Assembly (NCBI GenBank): GCA_040880545.1
Contig: JBBDIE010000072.1
Span: forward strand, 1 to 32,195
DNA from: M55B112 sp040880545
GTDB lineage: Bacteria > Bacteroidota > Bacteroidia > Bacteroidales > GCA-2748055
DNA length: 32,195 nucleotides
Direction: 5' to 3'
The notes beneath the pieces were generated by a model that was not told where the DNA came from, searched no databases, and saw nothing but the letters and a program-made list of their open reading frames with translations. This document shows positions 1 to 8,295 of the stretch, piece by piece (position 1 is the stretch's first letter; the number at the start of each line of letters is the position of its first letter). The position numbers and the translations under genes are program-made.

Positions 1-764
1 TTGGAATAGCGTAACTCCACATTGTTAAGGATTCCTTCTTTTACCTCTATTTTTGGCTGATTGAATAGCGCCGATAATCTGTCAATATCTTCCTGCGGCA
101 TCTCGTGGTCTACGATCACAATGGCATTATCCAGGTCACCTCCCTTAATCAGGTTGAGTTTTGCCAACTGTTCCAGTTCATGCAGAAATACAAACGTTCT
201 GCAAGGTGCGATCTGGTCCTTGTATGAATCCCAGCTCTCCAGTGTAGCATACTGGTTACCCAGAATTTCGGAATTATAGTCGATCAGTACATTGATACTT
301 TGCATCTGATCGGGATAGGCAATGATGTGTACCCCGTTCTCTTCATCATAATACTCAAGCTTTTCCTTGAGTTTAAAATATCTTCTTTCGGCATCTTGTT
401 CTTCGTACCCCGCCTTGTGTATGGCTTCAACATATTCCCTTGAGCTTCCGTCGAGGATCGGTGTTTCGGGTCCGTCAATCTCAATAAGCATATTGTCGAG
501 TTGCATCCCTGCGAGGGCCGAAAGCACATGCTCGATAGTGGATACACGGGCACCGTTTTCCTCGATGGTAGTACCCCGTGATGTATCAATAACATTTTCG
601 GCAAATGCACTGATCTCGGGTTGGCCGGGCAGATCAATGCGTTTAAACACATATCCATGGTTTTCTGGGGCAGGGTGGAGGGTCATGGTGACTTCAACGC
701 CGGTATGCAGACCTTTTCCTTTAAATGAAAGCGATTTTTTTAGAGTTCTTTGCTTTTCAGCCAT
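1..764 (-). CDS. lpxC: UDP-3-O-acyl-N-acetylglucosamine deacetylase (LpxC), 3' end outside window
   Basis: LpxC is the zinc deacetylase that makes the committed step of lipid A synthesis in the cytoplasm. Reading the minus strand from the ATG at 764 gives MAEKQRTLKKSLSFKGKGLHTG, followed by the conserved STIEHVLSAL segment, which carries the first zinc-ligand His and the catalytic Glu. LDNMLIEIDGPETPILDGSS follows, then the APCRTFVF segment and a GGDLDNAIV segment. The reading frame stays open to the window edge and stops just before the expected HKxxDxxGD zinc motif, so the C-terminal part is missing. In Bacteroidota this protein is usually fused to the FabZ dehydratase; that half would lie outside and cannot be confirmed. 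It is the third gene of an HD-lpxD-lpxC minus-strand cluster, 99 bp after lpxD. I saw no convincing promoter in that gap. Confidence 0.95.
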   Translation of the reverse strand, partial: MAEKQRTLKKSLSFKGKGLHTGVEVTMTLHPAPENHGYVFKRIDLPGQPEISAFAENVIDTSRGTTIEENGARVSTIEHVLSALAGMQLDNMLIEIDGPETPILDGSSREYVEAIHKAGYEEQDAERRYFKLKEKLEYYDEENGVHIIAYPDQMQSINVLIDYNSEILGNQYATLESWDSYKDQIAPCRTFVFLHELEQLAKLNLIKGGDLDNAIVIVDHEMPQEDIDRLSALFNQPKIEVKEGILNNVELRYS

Positions 765-863
765 ATACGATCTGATTTACGTCAAAATTAAAAAACGACG
801 CAAGATACAAAAATTAGAATAACCGCTTATTTACGCCCCACTTTTAACAAATAATTTGGCAGT

Positions 864-1925
864 TCAGCTTTCTTGCCCTGTCTGGTCCGATAACAGCTTC
901 AACTCATTCATTTTATTCTCCAGGGAAATAAGCTGTTTCCTCAGTTCGGGAAGTTGTCTGAACACGGCATAACTTTTATAAAAAGAGGTAAGGTCAAATG
1001 CAGGCGAGCCCATGATCACCGATCCTTCTTTTCTCACATCGTTCCCTATACCGGCCTGTGCCCCGATCTTTACTCCGTTGGCTATCCTGATATGCCCTGC
1101 CAGGCCTACCTGCCCGCCGAAAAGGCAATTATCACCGATCTTGGTTGATCCCGCAATGCCGGTCTGACCGGCAATAACTGTATTTTTTCCAATTTCCACA
1201 TTATGTGCCACCATGATCAGGTTGTCGAGTTTTACCCCGCTGCGGAGTATGGTTGATCCCATGGTTGCCCTGTCAACCGTTGTGTTGGCGCCAATTTCCA
1301 CATCATCCTCAATGACCACATTGCCAAGCTGGGGAATTTTGCTGTAGTTGTTTTCCTTATCCGGCACAAAGCCGAACCCATCACCCCCAATGACCACCCC
1401 CGAATGAAAAATGCAATTATTTCCCACGATACAATCTTGGTAAATTCTGACACCCGGATAGAGTATTGTATTGTTCCCGATCTTTACATTTTCGCCGATA
1501 TAAACCTGCGGATAGATGTAGACCTGATCGCCAATGACTGCTCCGTCACCTATCACAGAGAAATCTCCCACATAGGGTGATTTCCCTAATCGGGCAGCGT
1601 TGCTGATGGAGGCCAATTTACTGATACCCGATTTCCTGGGCTTGTGCTGCTCATAAAAATTCAGAAGATTGGCGAAAGACTCATAGGCGTTATCCACCCT
1701 GATAAGTGTAGGTTTTACCGGTTTTTCAGGTTTGAAGTCTTTGTTGACAATGATTACCGATGCGCGGGACTTGTATATATGCTTTTCATATTTTGGATTG
1801 GCAAGAAAGGAGAGCGTACCGGGACGCCCCTCTTCGATTTTTGCAATATCATTTACATTTGCTTCAGGATTGCCTTCCACCTGCCCATGCAGGAATTCTG
1901 CGATTTTTTCTGCAGTAAAGTTCAT
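864..1925 (-). CDS. lpxD: UDP-3-O-(3-hydroxyacyl)glucosamine N-acyltransferase (LpxD)
   Basis: LpxD transfers the second 3-hydroxyacyl chain from acyl-ACP to UDP-3-O-acylglucosamine, the third step of lipid A synthesis. The 353-residue product has the LpxD N-terminal uridine-binding domain (about residues 1-100, with GTLSFLANPKYE). A long left-handed beta-helix of hexapeptide repeats follows (about 110-305, for example IGDGAVIGDQVYIYPQ). The catalytic His is H241 in MVAHNVEIG, and H278 in GLAGHIRI matches the second conserved histidine. The short C-terminal helix (315-350) is the ACP-contacting extension. Length is normal for the family. It lies 66 bp downstream of the HD-domain gene and 99 bp upstream of lpxC on the same strand, consistent with one lipid A transcription unit. 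Confidence 0.97.
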   Translation of the reverse strand: MNFTAEKIAEFLHGQVEGNPEANVNDIAKIEEGRPGTLSFLANPKYEKHIYKSRASVIIVNKDFKPEKPVKPTLIRVDNAYESFANLLNFYEQHKPRKSGISKLASISNAARLGKSPYVGDFSVIGDGAVIGDQVYIYPQVYIGENVKIGNNTILYPGVRIYQDCIVGNNCIFHSGVVIGGDGFGFVPDKENNYSKIPQLGNVVIEDDVEIGANTTVDRATMGSTILRSGVKLDNLIMVAHNVEIGKNTVIAGQTGIAGSTKIGDNCLFGGQVGLAGHIRIANGVKIGAQAGIGNDVRKEGSVIMGSPAFDLTSFYKSYAVFRQLPELRKQLISLENKMNELKLLSDQTGQES

Positions 1926-1991
1926 TTAAGAATTGTATTTCGCTGTTGAGGCTATTCTAATTATAACGAAAGAAACAGATATCTATTGCAG

Positions 1992-3233
1992 TTACTCCCG
2001 GTTTTTAGGATAGCACATGTAAAATTTTTTAATTTTTCTCGAAAGAACGGATACATTCAGGATATCGGATACATCTACGATATCTCTCACACTACCGTCC
2101 TTTCCAAGGATCTTTATATTATCGTCAAGTTTTGAGTAAGCATGGTTGCTTATGCTTTCAGAAATCACAAGGTATGGTGCCAGCGTTACCGGAATGGAGA
2201 GATTGTTGGCTGCCCGGATCAGTTCTTTCTCCACCCGGACCCGGGAGAAAGGAGTGTTGCCGATCTCGATCCTGAATAATTTACGGTTCACAAAACCTGA
2301 ACAGAGGTATCTGAGTACCGGATCCTTGTATTTACTCCAGACCTTTGCAGCGCTGATTATATCGTTATCATCCAATTCCCCGAAATGCTCCAGAAACGAA
2401 ATCTGGCTTTCATTATTGAATTCCTTATCCCTGTTATACAGGAAGTAACGGAGTGCCGGAGTAGCAAACAGCTCTTCACCATTTGCCGCCAGTTCGCCGG
2501 CCCGTTTGAGCATCATAATGAGCAGCTGATCGGCCGCAAGCACCCCTTTGTGAAGGTAGACCTGCCAGTACATGAGCCTTCGGGCCACCAGAAACTTTTC
2601 TATGGAATAAATGCCTTTCTCCTCAACAACAAGCTGGTCATTGTATACCTCCAGCATTTTTATGATCCTGTCGGACCCCACGGCCCCTTCCGAAACACCG
2701 GTGAAAAAACTGTCCCTTCGTAAATAATCCAGGCGGTCCATATCCAACTGTCCTGAGATCAGCTGATACAGAAATTTCTTGCGGTATTTATTTCTGAAAA
2801 TCCTGATGGCCAGGGTGAGACGGCCCCCAAATTCCCGGTTGAGTTGCTCCATCATTAACAGGGAGATCTCTTCATGGGTCACACCCCTGATCAATGTCTT
2901 TTCCAGGGTATGGGAAAAAGGTCCATGCCCGATATCATGCAACAAAATAGCAATACTGGCCGCTTCAGCCTCCTCGTCTGTTATCTCATGCCCCTTGCTC
3001 CTGATGGACTCAATGGCCTCACCCATCAGGTGCATGGCCCCCAAGGCATGCTGAAACCTTGTATGGTTGGCGCCGGGATACACAAAATGGGTCATCCCCA
3101 ACTGCCTTATCCTTCTAAGACGCTGAAATAAAGGGTGTTCAATAAGGTGGTAGATGATCTCATACGGTATCTTTATGAAGCCGTATACCGGATCATTGAT
3201 AATCTTGTACTTATTTACCGGTTTTGAATTCAT
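1992..3233 (-). CDS. HD-domain phosphohydrolase (dGTPase/YdhJ-like, COG1078 type)
   Basis: This 413-residue protein carries the metal-binding pattern of HD phosphohydrolases. HTRFQHALGAMHL provides the first His (H62), LLHDIGHGPFSH the HD pair (H99-D100) plus H103 and H108, and SGQLDMDRLDYLRRD the distal Asp. The N-terminal INDPVYGFIKIP is typical of the COG1078 branch, whose members hydrolyse nucleotides or remain uncharacterised; the substrate here is unknown. No membrane segment or signal peptide is visible, so it should be cytoplasmic. It is the first gene of the lpxD-lpxC cluster, an arrangement common in Bacteroidota, but a role in envelope synthesis is only inferred from position. A good Bacteroidota promoter sits 20 bp upstream of the ATG at 3233. 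Confidence 0.9.
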   Translation of the reverse strand: MNSKPVNKYKIINDPVYGFIKIPYEIIYHLIEHPLFQRLRRIRQLGMTHFVYPGANHTRFQHALGAMHLMGEAIESIRSKGHEITDEEAEAASIAILLHDIGHGPFSHTLEKTLIRGVTHEEISLLMMEQLNREFGGRLTLAIRIFRNKYRKKFLYQLISGQLDMDRLDYLRRDSFFTGVSEGAVGSDRIIKMLEVYNDQLVVEEKGIYSIEKFLVARRLMYWQVYLHKGVLAADQLLIMMLKRAGELAANGEELFATPALRYFLYNRDKEFNNESQISFLEHFGELDDNDIISAAKVWSKYKDPVLRYLCSGFVNRKLFRIEIGNTPFSRVRVEKELIRAANNLSIPVTLAPYLVISESISNHAYSKLDDNIKILGKDGSVRDIVDVSDILNVSVLSRKIKKFYMCYPKNRE

Positions 3234-3252
3234 GAATTACATGGATTACAGA

Positions 3253-3285
3253 CAAAAGTAAAGGATAAAAATGAAAGTTTTCCAA
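3253..3285 (-). promoter_or_regulatory. Bacteroidota-type promoter of the HD-lpxD-lpxC cluster
   Basis: On the minus strand the -7 element TACTTTTG occupies 3260-3253, an exact match to TAnnTTTG. A TTG at 3285-3283 lies 22 bp upstream, at the long end of the usual spacing. A start site near 3247 would leave a leader of about 14 nt before the HD gene ATG at 3233. The facing rimP promoter begins only 24 bp away. Confidence 0.6.
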
Positions 3286-3309
3286 TAAGCTAAAAATTGT
3301 ACTGGATTT

Positions 3310-3339
3310 TTGATAATTGAATGATTATTTGTACTTTTG
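3310..3339 (+). promoter_or_regulatory. Bacteroidota-type promoter of the rimP-nusA-infB operon
   Basis: TTG at 3310-3312, a 19-bp spacer, then TACTTTTG at 3332-3339 match the TTG / TAnnTTTG consensus of the primary sigma factor in this phylum. The predicted start near 3345 gives a leader of about 55 nt before the rimP ATG. That leader contains the hairpin at 3367-3388. Confidence 0.7.
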
Positions 3340-3366
3340 CATGGTGTTTGATACGAGGAAGAAATT

Positions 3367-3391
3367 ATAGGGGACTAATGTCCCCTATTTT
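3367..3391 (+). terminator. Terminator-like hairpin in the rimP-nusA-infB leader (possible attenuator)
   Basis: ATAGGGGAC (3367-3375) pairs perfectly with GTCCCCTAT (3380-3388) around a TAAT loop, and TTTTA follows. It lies between the promoter and the rimP ATG at 3401, so it could terminate transcription early, or fold over the ribosome-landing region 13 nt before the start codon. The U-run is short, so full termination is not certain. Confidence 0.5.
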
Positions 3392-3400
3392 ATTGACAAT

Positions 3401-3868
3401 ATGATTAGTGAGAGTAAGGTTATAGAATTGGTAAACAGCAGGATAGATGGTTCTGAAATATTCCTTGTGGATGTAACCATGGGGCAGGCAAATGATATCC
3501 GCGTGTTAGTTGATACTATGGAAGGGGTGCGGATCGAGGCATGTGCAGAATTATCTCGCTGGTTAAATACTGAACTATACAAGATTGATGAAAACTTCAG
3601 CCTGGAAGTTTCTTCACCGGGATTGGGGTCGCCGTTGGTAAAGATGCAACAATATAAAAAAAATATTGGTCGTGATGTTGAAGTTATTTTTAACGATGGT
3701 AAGAAGAAAAAGGGAAAGCTGACGGAGGTTGACGAGGCGGGAATTACACTGGAGACCACGGAGAAGTTATTGTCGGGGGGAAGTCAGAAGAAGAAGAAAC
3801 ATGTACAGGTTACAAAAGAATTTGATTTTAAGGACATTAAGTCCACTAAAATTGTTATAGAATTTTAA
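3401..3868 (+). CDS. rimP: Ribosome maturation factor RimP
   Basis: RimP (155 residues) binds the 30S subunit during assembly of the S12/body region. The N-terminal domain has the family pattern EIFLVDVTMGQANDIRVLVDTMEGVRIEACAELSRWLN. It is followed by ENFSLEVSSPGLGSPL, the signature SSPG segment, and then by the SH3-like C-terminal domain rich in lysine. Its position immediately before nusA and infB is the standard bacterial arrangement and supports the assignment. The ATG at 3401 is the first start downstream of the leader hairpin; there is no strong Shine-Dalgarno, as is usual in Bacteroidota. Eighteen bases separate it from nusA, so the two are surely cotranscribed. Confidence 0.95.
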   Translation: MISESKVIELVNSRIDGSEIFLVDVTMGQANDIRVLVDTMEGVRIEACAELSRWLNTELYKIDENFSLEVSSPGLGSPLVKMQQYKKNIGRDVEVIFNDGKKKKGKLTEVDEAGITLETTEKLLSGGSQKKKKHVQVTKEFDFKDIKSTKIVIEF

Positions 3869-3886
3869 AGTATTGATGGCGTAAAA

Positions 3887-5125
3887 ATGGAAAATCTGAA
3901 TTTATTTGATACGTTTTCTGAATTCAAGGAACTGAAGAATATTGACAGGGTCACTATGATGAGTGTACTGGAAGATGTATTCAGAAGCTTGTTGCAGAAA
4001 AATTATGGATCTGATGAAAATTTCGACATTATCATTAACATTGACAAAGGCGATTTTGAGATATGGAGGAATCGGGAGGTAGTTGAAGATGGAGAAATTG
4101 AAGATCCGAATCTTCAGATCACGCTGTCGCAGGCGAAATTGATCGATGAGGATTACGAGGTAGGAGAAGAGGTTTCGGATGAGGTGAAGATGAAAGATTT
4201 TGGCCGCAGGTCCATTCTTTCACTCAGGCAAAACCTTTCTGCAAGGATCCTGGAACTGGAAAAAAATTCGGTCTTTTTGAAATACAAGGACCGGACCGGA
4301 GAAATTGTTACAGGAGAGGTTTACCAGATATGGAAACGTGAGATCCTGGTACTCGATGATGAGGGCAATGAACTGATCCTGCCCAAGGCAGAGCAGATTC
4401 CGTCCGACTATTTCAGGAAAGGGGATACCCTGCGGGCTGTTGTGATTGCCGTGGAAATGCGTAACGCGAATCCTTTGATCTCGCTTTCCAGGACATCTCC
4501 CATGTTTCTTGAACGCTTGTTTGAACTGGAGGTTCCGGAGATCTTTGACGGACTGATAACCATTAAGAAAATTGTACGGGTACCGGGAGAACGGGCAAAG
4601 GTGGCAGTGGAGTCCTATGATGAACGCATTGATCCGGTTGGTGCCTGTGTGGGCATGAAAGGTTCAAGGATTCACGGGATTGTTCGGGAACTTAGAAATG
4701 AAAACATTGATGTAATCAATTTTACCAATAACCTGAATCTGTTTATTTCAAGGTCGTTGAGCCCGGCGAAAATCACATCCATTAAATTGAATGATGAAGA
4801 GAAGAGAGCAGAGGTTTATCTTCAGCCAAAGGAGGTATCCCTTGCAATTGGTAAAGGGGGTCTGAATATCAAACTGGCCAGTCAGCTTACAGGTTACGAG
4901 ATCGATGTATATCGTGAAATGAATGAGGAAGATGATGAAGATGTGAGCCTGGAAGAATTTGCAGATGAAATTGAAGGATGGGTGCTGGATGAATTGAAAG
5001 CCATCGGATGCGACACTGCAAAGTCGGTATTGAATCTGACAATTTCAGACCTTGTGAAACGAACAGACCTCGAGGAAGAGACCATTCGAGAGGTGATGAA
5101 GGTTTTAAATGAAGAATTTGAATAA
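3887..5125 (+). CDS. nusA: Transcription termination/antitermination factor NusA
   Basis: NusA binds RNA polymerase and nascent RNA and modulates pausing, termination and antitermination. The 412-residue product has the N-terminal polymerase-binding domain (1-about 130), an S1 domain (about 140-202, with GEIVTGEVYQIWKREILV), and KH1 (about 230-295, VGMKGSR at 255-261). KH2 follows (about 305-345, IGKGGLN at 321-327). A helical C-terminal domain (about 360-412, LDELKAIGCDTAKSVL) resembles a single helix-hairpin-helix repeat. It lacks the second acidic repeat of the 495-residue E. coli protein, as is normal outside Proteobacteria. It sits between rimP and infB in one operon, where NusA autoregulation through the leader is plausible but not shown. 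Confidence 0.97.
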   Translation: MENLNLFDTFSEFKELKNIDRVTMMSVLEDVFRSLLQKNYGSDENFDIIINIDKGDFEIWRNREVVEDGEIEDPNLQITLSQAKLIDEDYEVGEEVSDEVKMKDFGRRSILSLRQNLSARILELEKNSVFLKYKDRTGEIVTGEVYQIWKREILVLDDEGNELILPKAEQIPSDYFRKGDTLRAVVIAVEMRNANPLISLSRTSPMFLERLFELEVPEIFDGLITIKKIVRVPGERAKVAVESYDERIDPVGACVGMKGSRIHGIVRELRNENIDVINFTNNLNLFISRSLSPAKITSIKLNDEEKRAEVYLQPKEVSLAIGKGGLNIKLASQLTGYEIDVYREMNEEDDEDVSLEEFADEIEGWVLDELKAIGCDTAKSVLNLTISDLVKRTDLEEETIREVMKVLNEEFE

Positions 5126-5167
5126 GAGCAACTTGTTAAAGTAAGTTGTTTATATTAAATACGTTGT

Positions 5168-8146
5168 ATGGCAGAAATAAAGGCGACAAGATTAAGTAAG
5201 GCAGCCAGGGAGTTTAATGTTGGGATATCCACAATCGTGGATTTTCTGCAAAAAAAGGGTCATGGCGTAGACCCGAATCCCAACACAAAGCTGGAACCCG
5301 AACTGTATGATTTACTGGTTGATGAATATAGCAGTGACCTTAATGTAAAGAAGGATGCAGACAAGCTCACCATGAAAGCCTTCAGGGAGAAAACTGCACA
5401 AGAGGAGGCGACAACAGAACCGGAAAAGGACAATTCTTCCGAAGAACCTGAATTGCTGATCACTGACAATACAACAAAATCTGCCGAAAAGAAAGTTGAA
5501 GATAAGAAAGAGATACCTGAACCGGTCGAAAAAGTGCCGGAAGAACCAAAACCGGTAACTGAAGATAAAAAGCAGGAAGAAGGTATTGAGAATAAAGAAG
5601 AGAAAAAAGAAGAGAAAGAGGAGAAGAAAGAGGAGAAGGAGAAAGCAAAGGAACCGGAAGCGAAGAAGGAGAATGATACAGCACCGGGAGAAGAGGAGAA
5701 CGACGCCGGTCCAAGGGTAATCGGGAAGATTGACCTGGATTCCATGAACCAGAAAACAAGACCGAAGAAAAAGACAAAGGAGGAGAAAGAGGCAGAGAAA
5801 GAAGCCAGGGGAAAACCCAGGAAAGAAGATACGAAGAAATCATCCGAAGAACCTGTTAAAGAGGAACCTGAGGCCGAGATTAAGAAGGAAGAGAAAACTA
5901 AAGAGGAGAAGCCGGTAGAAGAGAAACCAGCAGCTAAGCAGGAAGATGTTGAACCGGAAAAAGAAAAACCAGCCAGGCCAAAAGACGATATGATTCATAC
6001 ACATTATGAAAAATTGTCGGGCCCAACCGTGATAGGAAAAATTGACCTTCCTGAAAGAAAACAACCCAAGAAGAAAGCACCGGTTGCATCAAGTGCTGAT
6101 TCAGATGCTGATACCAGGAGAAAACGGAAACGTATTAAGAAAGATACTTCGCGTGTAGACGTGGGAAATAAAGAAAAGGAAGGAACAAGAAAAGATAGCA
6201 AGGCAGGGGGTAAAAGAAAGAAACGAGCTGCACGTCCGGAAGTTAGTGAGGAGGATGTACAAAAGCAGATTAAGGATACACTTGCGAAGCTTACTACAAA
6301 AGGAAGCAAATCCAAAGCGTCAAAATACAGAAGAGAGAAGCGTGACACCTTTCACCAACGCCAGATGGAGGAGGAAGAACAACATGCACTCGACAAGAAG
6401 GTTCTGAAGGTGACCGAATTTGTGTCGGTGAACGAACTGGCATCCATGATGGATGTTCCGGCCACAGAGGTAATACAGACATGTATGAACCTTGGATTAT
6501 TTGTATCCATCAACCAGCGGCTTGACGCTGAAACCATGTCGCTTCTTGCCGATGAATTTGGTTTTTCAATGGAGTTTATCAGCGCAGATGTTATGGATGT
6601 GATCAATGAAGAGGATGACGCGGAGGATACTCAGATACCAAGGCCACCCATTGTTACGGTTATGGGCCATGTTGACCATGGTAAGACCAAGTTGCTCGAC
6701 TATGTTCGTAGTGCAAATGTGGTGGCTGGAGAAGCCGGAGGTATAACCCAGCACATTGGCGCCTATGGCGTGGAGCTGGATGACCAGCGAAAGATCACAT
6801 TCCTTGATACACCGGGTCATGAAGCCTTTACTGCTATGCGTGCCAGGGGAGCCCAGATCACAGACGTAGCCATTATAGTGGTGGCTGCCGACGATGGTGT
6901 AAAGCCACAAACCGTGGAAGCGATCAACCATGCTGCTGCCGCCAATGTTCCGATTGTATTTGCAATCAACAAAATAGACAGGCCAACTGCCAACCCGGAG
7001 AAGATCAAGGAGGAGTTGGCCAATATAAATTACATGGTAGAGGACTGGGGTGGAAAATACCAGTCGCAGGAGATATCTGCCAAGAACGGGATCAATATTG
7101 ATGAATTGCTTGAAAAGGTACTGCTCGAAGCAGAATTACTGGATCTGAAGGCCAACCCAAACAGGCGGGCTGTAGGAACGATCATTGAGTCGACCCTGGA
7201 CAAGGGCCGTGGCAATGTGGCTACCATGCTTGTTGAGGCGGGAACATTGAACCTGGGAGACGTGGTAATTGCCGGCCAGTTTTACGGCCATGTGAAAGCG
7301 ATGTTCAATGAACGTGGACAAAAGATTGAGGCTGCCGGACCATCAACACCAGTTATGATTTTGGGTCTGAACGGATCACCCCAGGCAGGAGACAGGTTCA
7401 ATGTGATGGGCAGTGATCGGGAAGCCAAGGAGATTGCGAATAAACGTGAACAACTTCAGCGTGAACAGGACTTGCGTACCAGGAAACATATTACACTGGA
7501 CGAGATTGGCCGACGGATCGCCATCGGAAATTTCCAGGAGTTGAATGTTATTGTTAAGGGTGACGTGGACGGTTCTGTGGAGGCACTAGCCGATTCACTG
7601 ATTAAACTGAGTACCGATGAAATCCAGGTGAACATCAAGCACCAGGCTGTGGGGCAGATTTCAGAATCTGACATTCTGCTTGCGGCAGCTTCCAATGCGG
7701 TTGTAATCGGTTTCCAGGTGAGGCCTTCACTGAGTGCACGGCGACTGGCTGAGAAAGAGCAGATCGATATCAGACTCTACTCCATTATTTATGATGCCAT
7801 TGAAGAGGTTCGATCTGCCATGGAAGGAATGCTTTCACCGGAAATCAGGGAGGAGATCGTTGCCACCCTGGAGGTAATTGACGCATTCAAGATCACCAAG
7901 GTAGGTACTGTTGCAGGTTGTATGGTGAAGGAGGGTAAGATCAGGAGAAATTCCAGGATCAGGCTGATCAGAGACGGGATCGTTGTGTATACCGGGGAAC
8001 TGGGTTCACTTAAACGATTTAAGGATGATGCCAAAGAGGTGGTGTCAGGGCTTGAGTGTGGATTGAACATCCTGAATTTCAATGATGTTAAAGTTGGTGA
8101 CTACATAGAGGCCTACGTGGAGACGGAGATAAAAAAGACACTGTAA
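5168..8146 (+). CDS. infB: Translation initiation factor IF-2
   Basis: IF-2 is the GTPase that delivers initiator tRNA to the 30S subunit and promotes subunit joining. The 992-residue protein begins with a short helical IF2-N domain (ATRLSKAAREFNVGISTIVDFL). About 320 residues of Lys/Glu-rich, probably disordered linker follow. A second IF2-N domain lies near residues 415-465, and the G domain starts near 495: GHVDHGKT at 500-507, then DTPGHEAF and NKID. The beta-barrel domain II and the C-terminal domains close the protein. The linker holds two copies of a GP(R/T)VIGKIDL motif near residues 181 and 285. It lies 42 bp after nusA; the gap holds only a weak 6-bp hairpin (5129-5148). Confidence 0.98.
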   Translation: MAEIKATRLSKAAREFNVGISTIVDFLQKKGHGVDPNPNTKLEPELYDLLVDEYSSDLNVKKDADKLTMKAFREKTAQEEATTEPEKDNSSEEPELLITDNTTKSAEKKVEDKKEIPEPVEKVPEEPKPVTEDKKQEEGIENKEEKKEEKEEKKEEKEKAKEPEAKKENDTAPGEEENDAGPRVIGKIDLDSMNQKTRPKKKTKEEKEAEKEARGKPRKEDTKKSSEEPVKEEPEAEIKKEEKTKEEKPVEEKPAAKQEDVEPEKEKPARPKDDMIHTHYEKLSGPTVIGKIDLPERKQPKKKAPVASSADSDADTRRKRKRIKKDTSRVDVGNKEKEGTRKDSKAGGKRKKRAARPEVSEEDVQKQIKDTLAKLTTKGSKSKASKYRREKRDTFHQRQMEEEEQHALDKKVLKVTEFVSVNELASMMDVPATEVIQTCMNLGLFVSINQRLDAETMSLLADEFGFSMEFISADVMDVINEEDDAEDTQIPRPPIVTVMGHVDHGKTKLLDYVRSANVVAGEAGGITQHIGAYGVELDDQRKITFLDTPGHEAFTAMRARGAQITDVAIIVVAADDGVKPQTVEAINHAAAANVPIVFAINKIDRPTANPEKIKEELANINYMVEDWGGKYQSQEISAKNGINIDELLEKVLLEAELLDLKANPNRRAVGTIIESTLDKGRGNVATMLVEAGTLNLGDVVIAGQFYGHVKAMFNERGQKIEAAGPSTPVMILGLNGSPQAGDRFNVMGSDREAKEIANKREQLQREQDLRTRKHITLDEIGRRIAIGNFQELNVIVKGDVDGSVEALADSLIKLSTDEIQVNIKHQAVGQISESDILLAAASNAVVIGFQVRPSLSARRLAEKEQIDIRLYSIIYDAIEEVRSAMEGMLSPEIREEIVATLEVIDAFKITKVGTVAGCMVKEGKIRRNSRIRLIRDGIVVYTGELGSLKRFKDDAKEVVSGLECGLNILNFNDVKVGDYIEAYVETEIKKTL

Positions 8147-8247
8147 AAGTCCATGGCCGGCCAATGTTTCAGAAATGATTATGTACAGGGTTAGATAAGT
8201 GAGCTAACTGCTCCCCGGCATAAGAGAGGCTTCCGGTACTCCGCTGT

Positions 8248-8274
8248 TTGTTTACTTCCTTTTATGTATCTTAG
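8248..8274 (+). promoter_or_regulatory. Possible weak promoter for ruvA-sprA
   Basis: In the 149-bp gap after infB, TTG (8248-8250) is followed after 16 bp by TATCTTAG (8267-8274), one mismatch from TAnnTTTG. The predicted start lies 15-20 nt before the ruvA ATG at 8296. The gap also holds the palindrome TGGCCGGCCA (8155-8164) just after infB. Both elements are weak evidence. Confidence 0.3.
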
Positions 8275-8295
8275 CCATTTCAATCTAAGACAATT

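Noticed and set aside
5129..5148. Hairpin between nusA and infB as a terminator
   Set aside because: The stem CAACTT/AAGTTG is only 6 bp, AT-rich, with an 8-nt loop; too weak to call.
5260..6348. Long serine-rich open frames on the minus strand
   Set aside because: They are mirror images of the Lys/Glu-rich linker of IF-2 and have low-complexity Ser/Phe/Leu composition with no domain.
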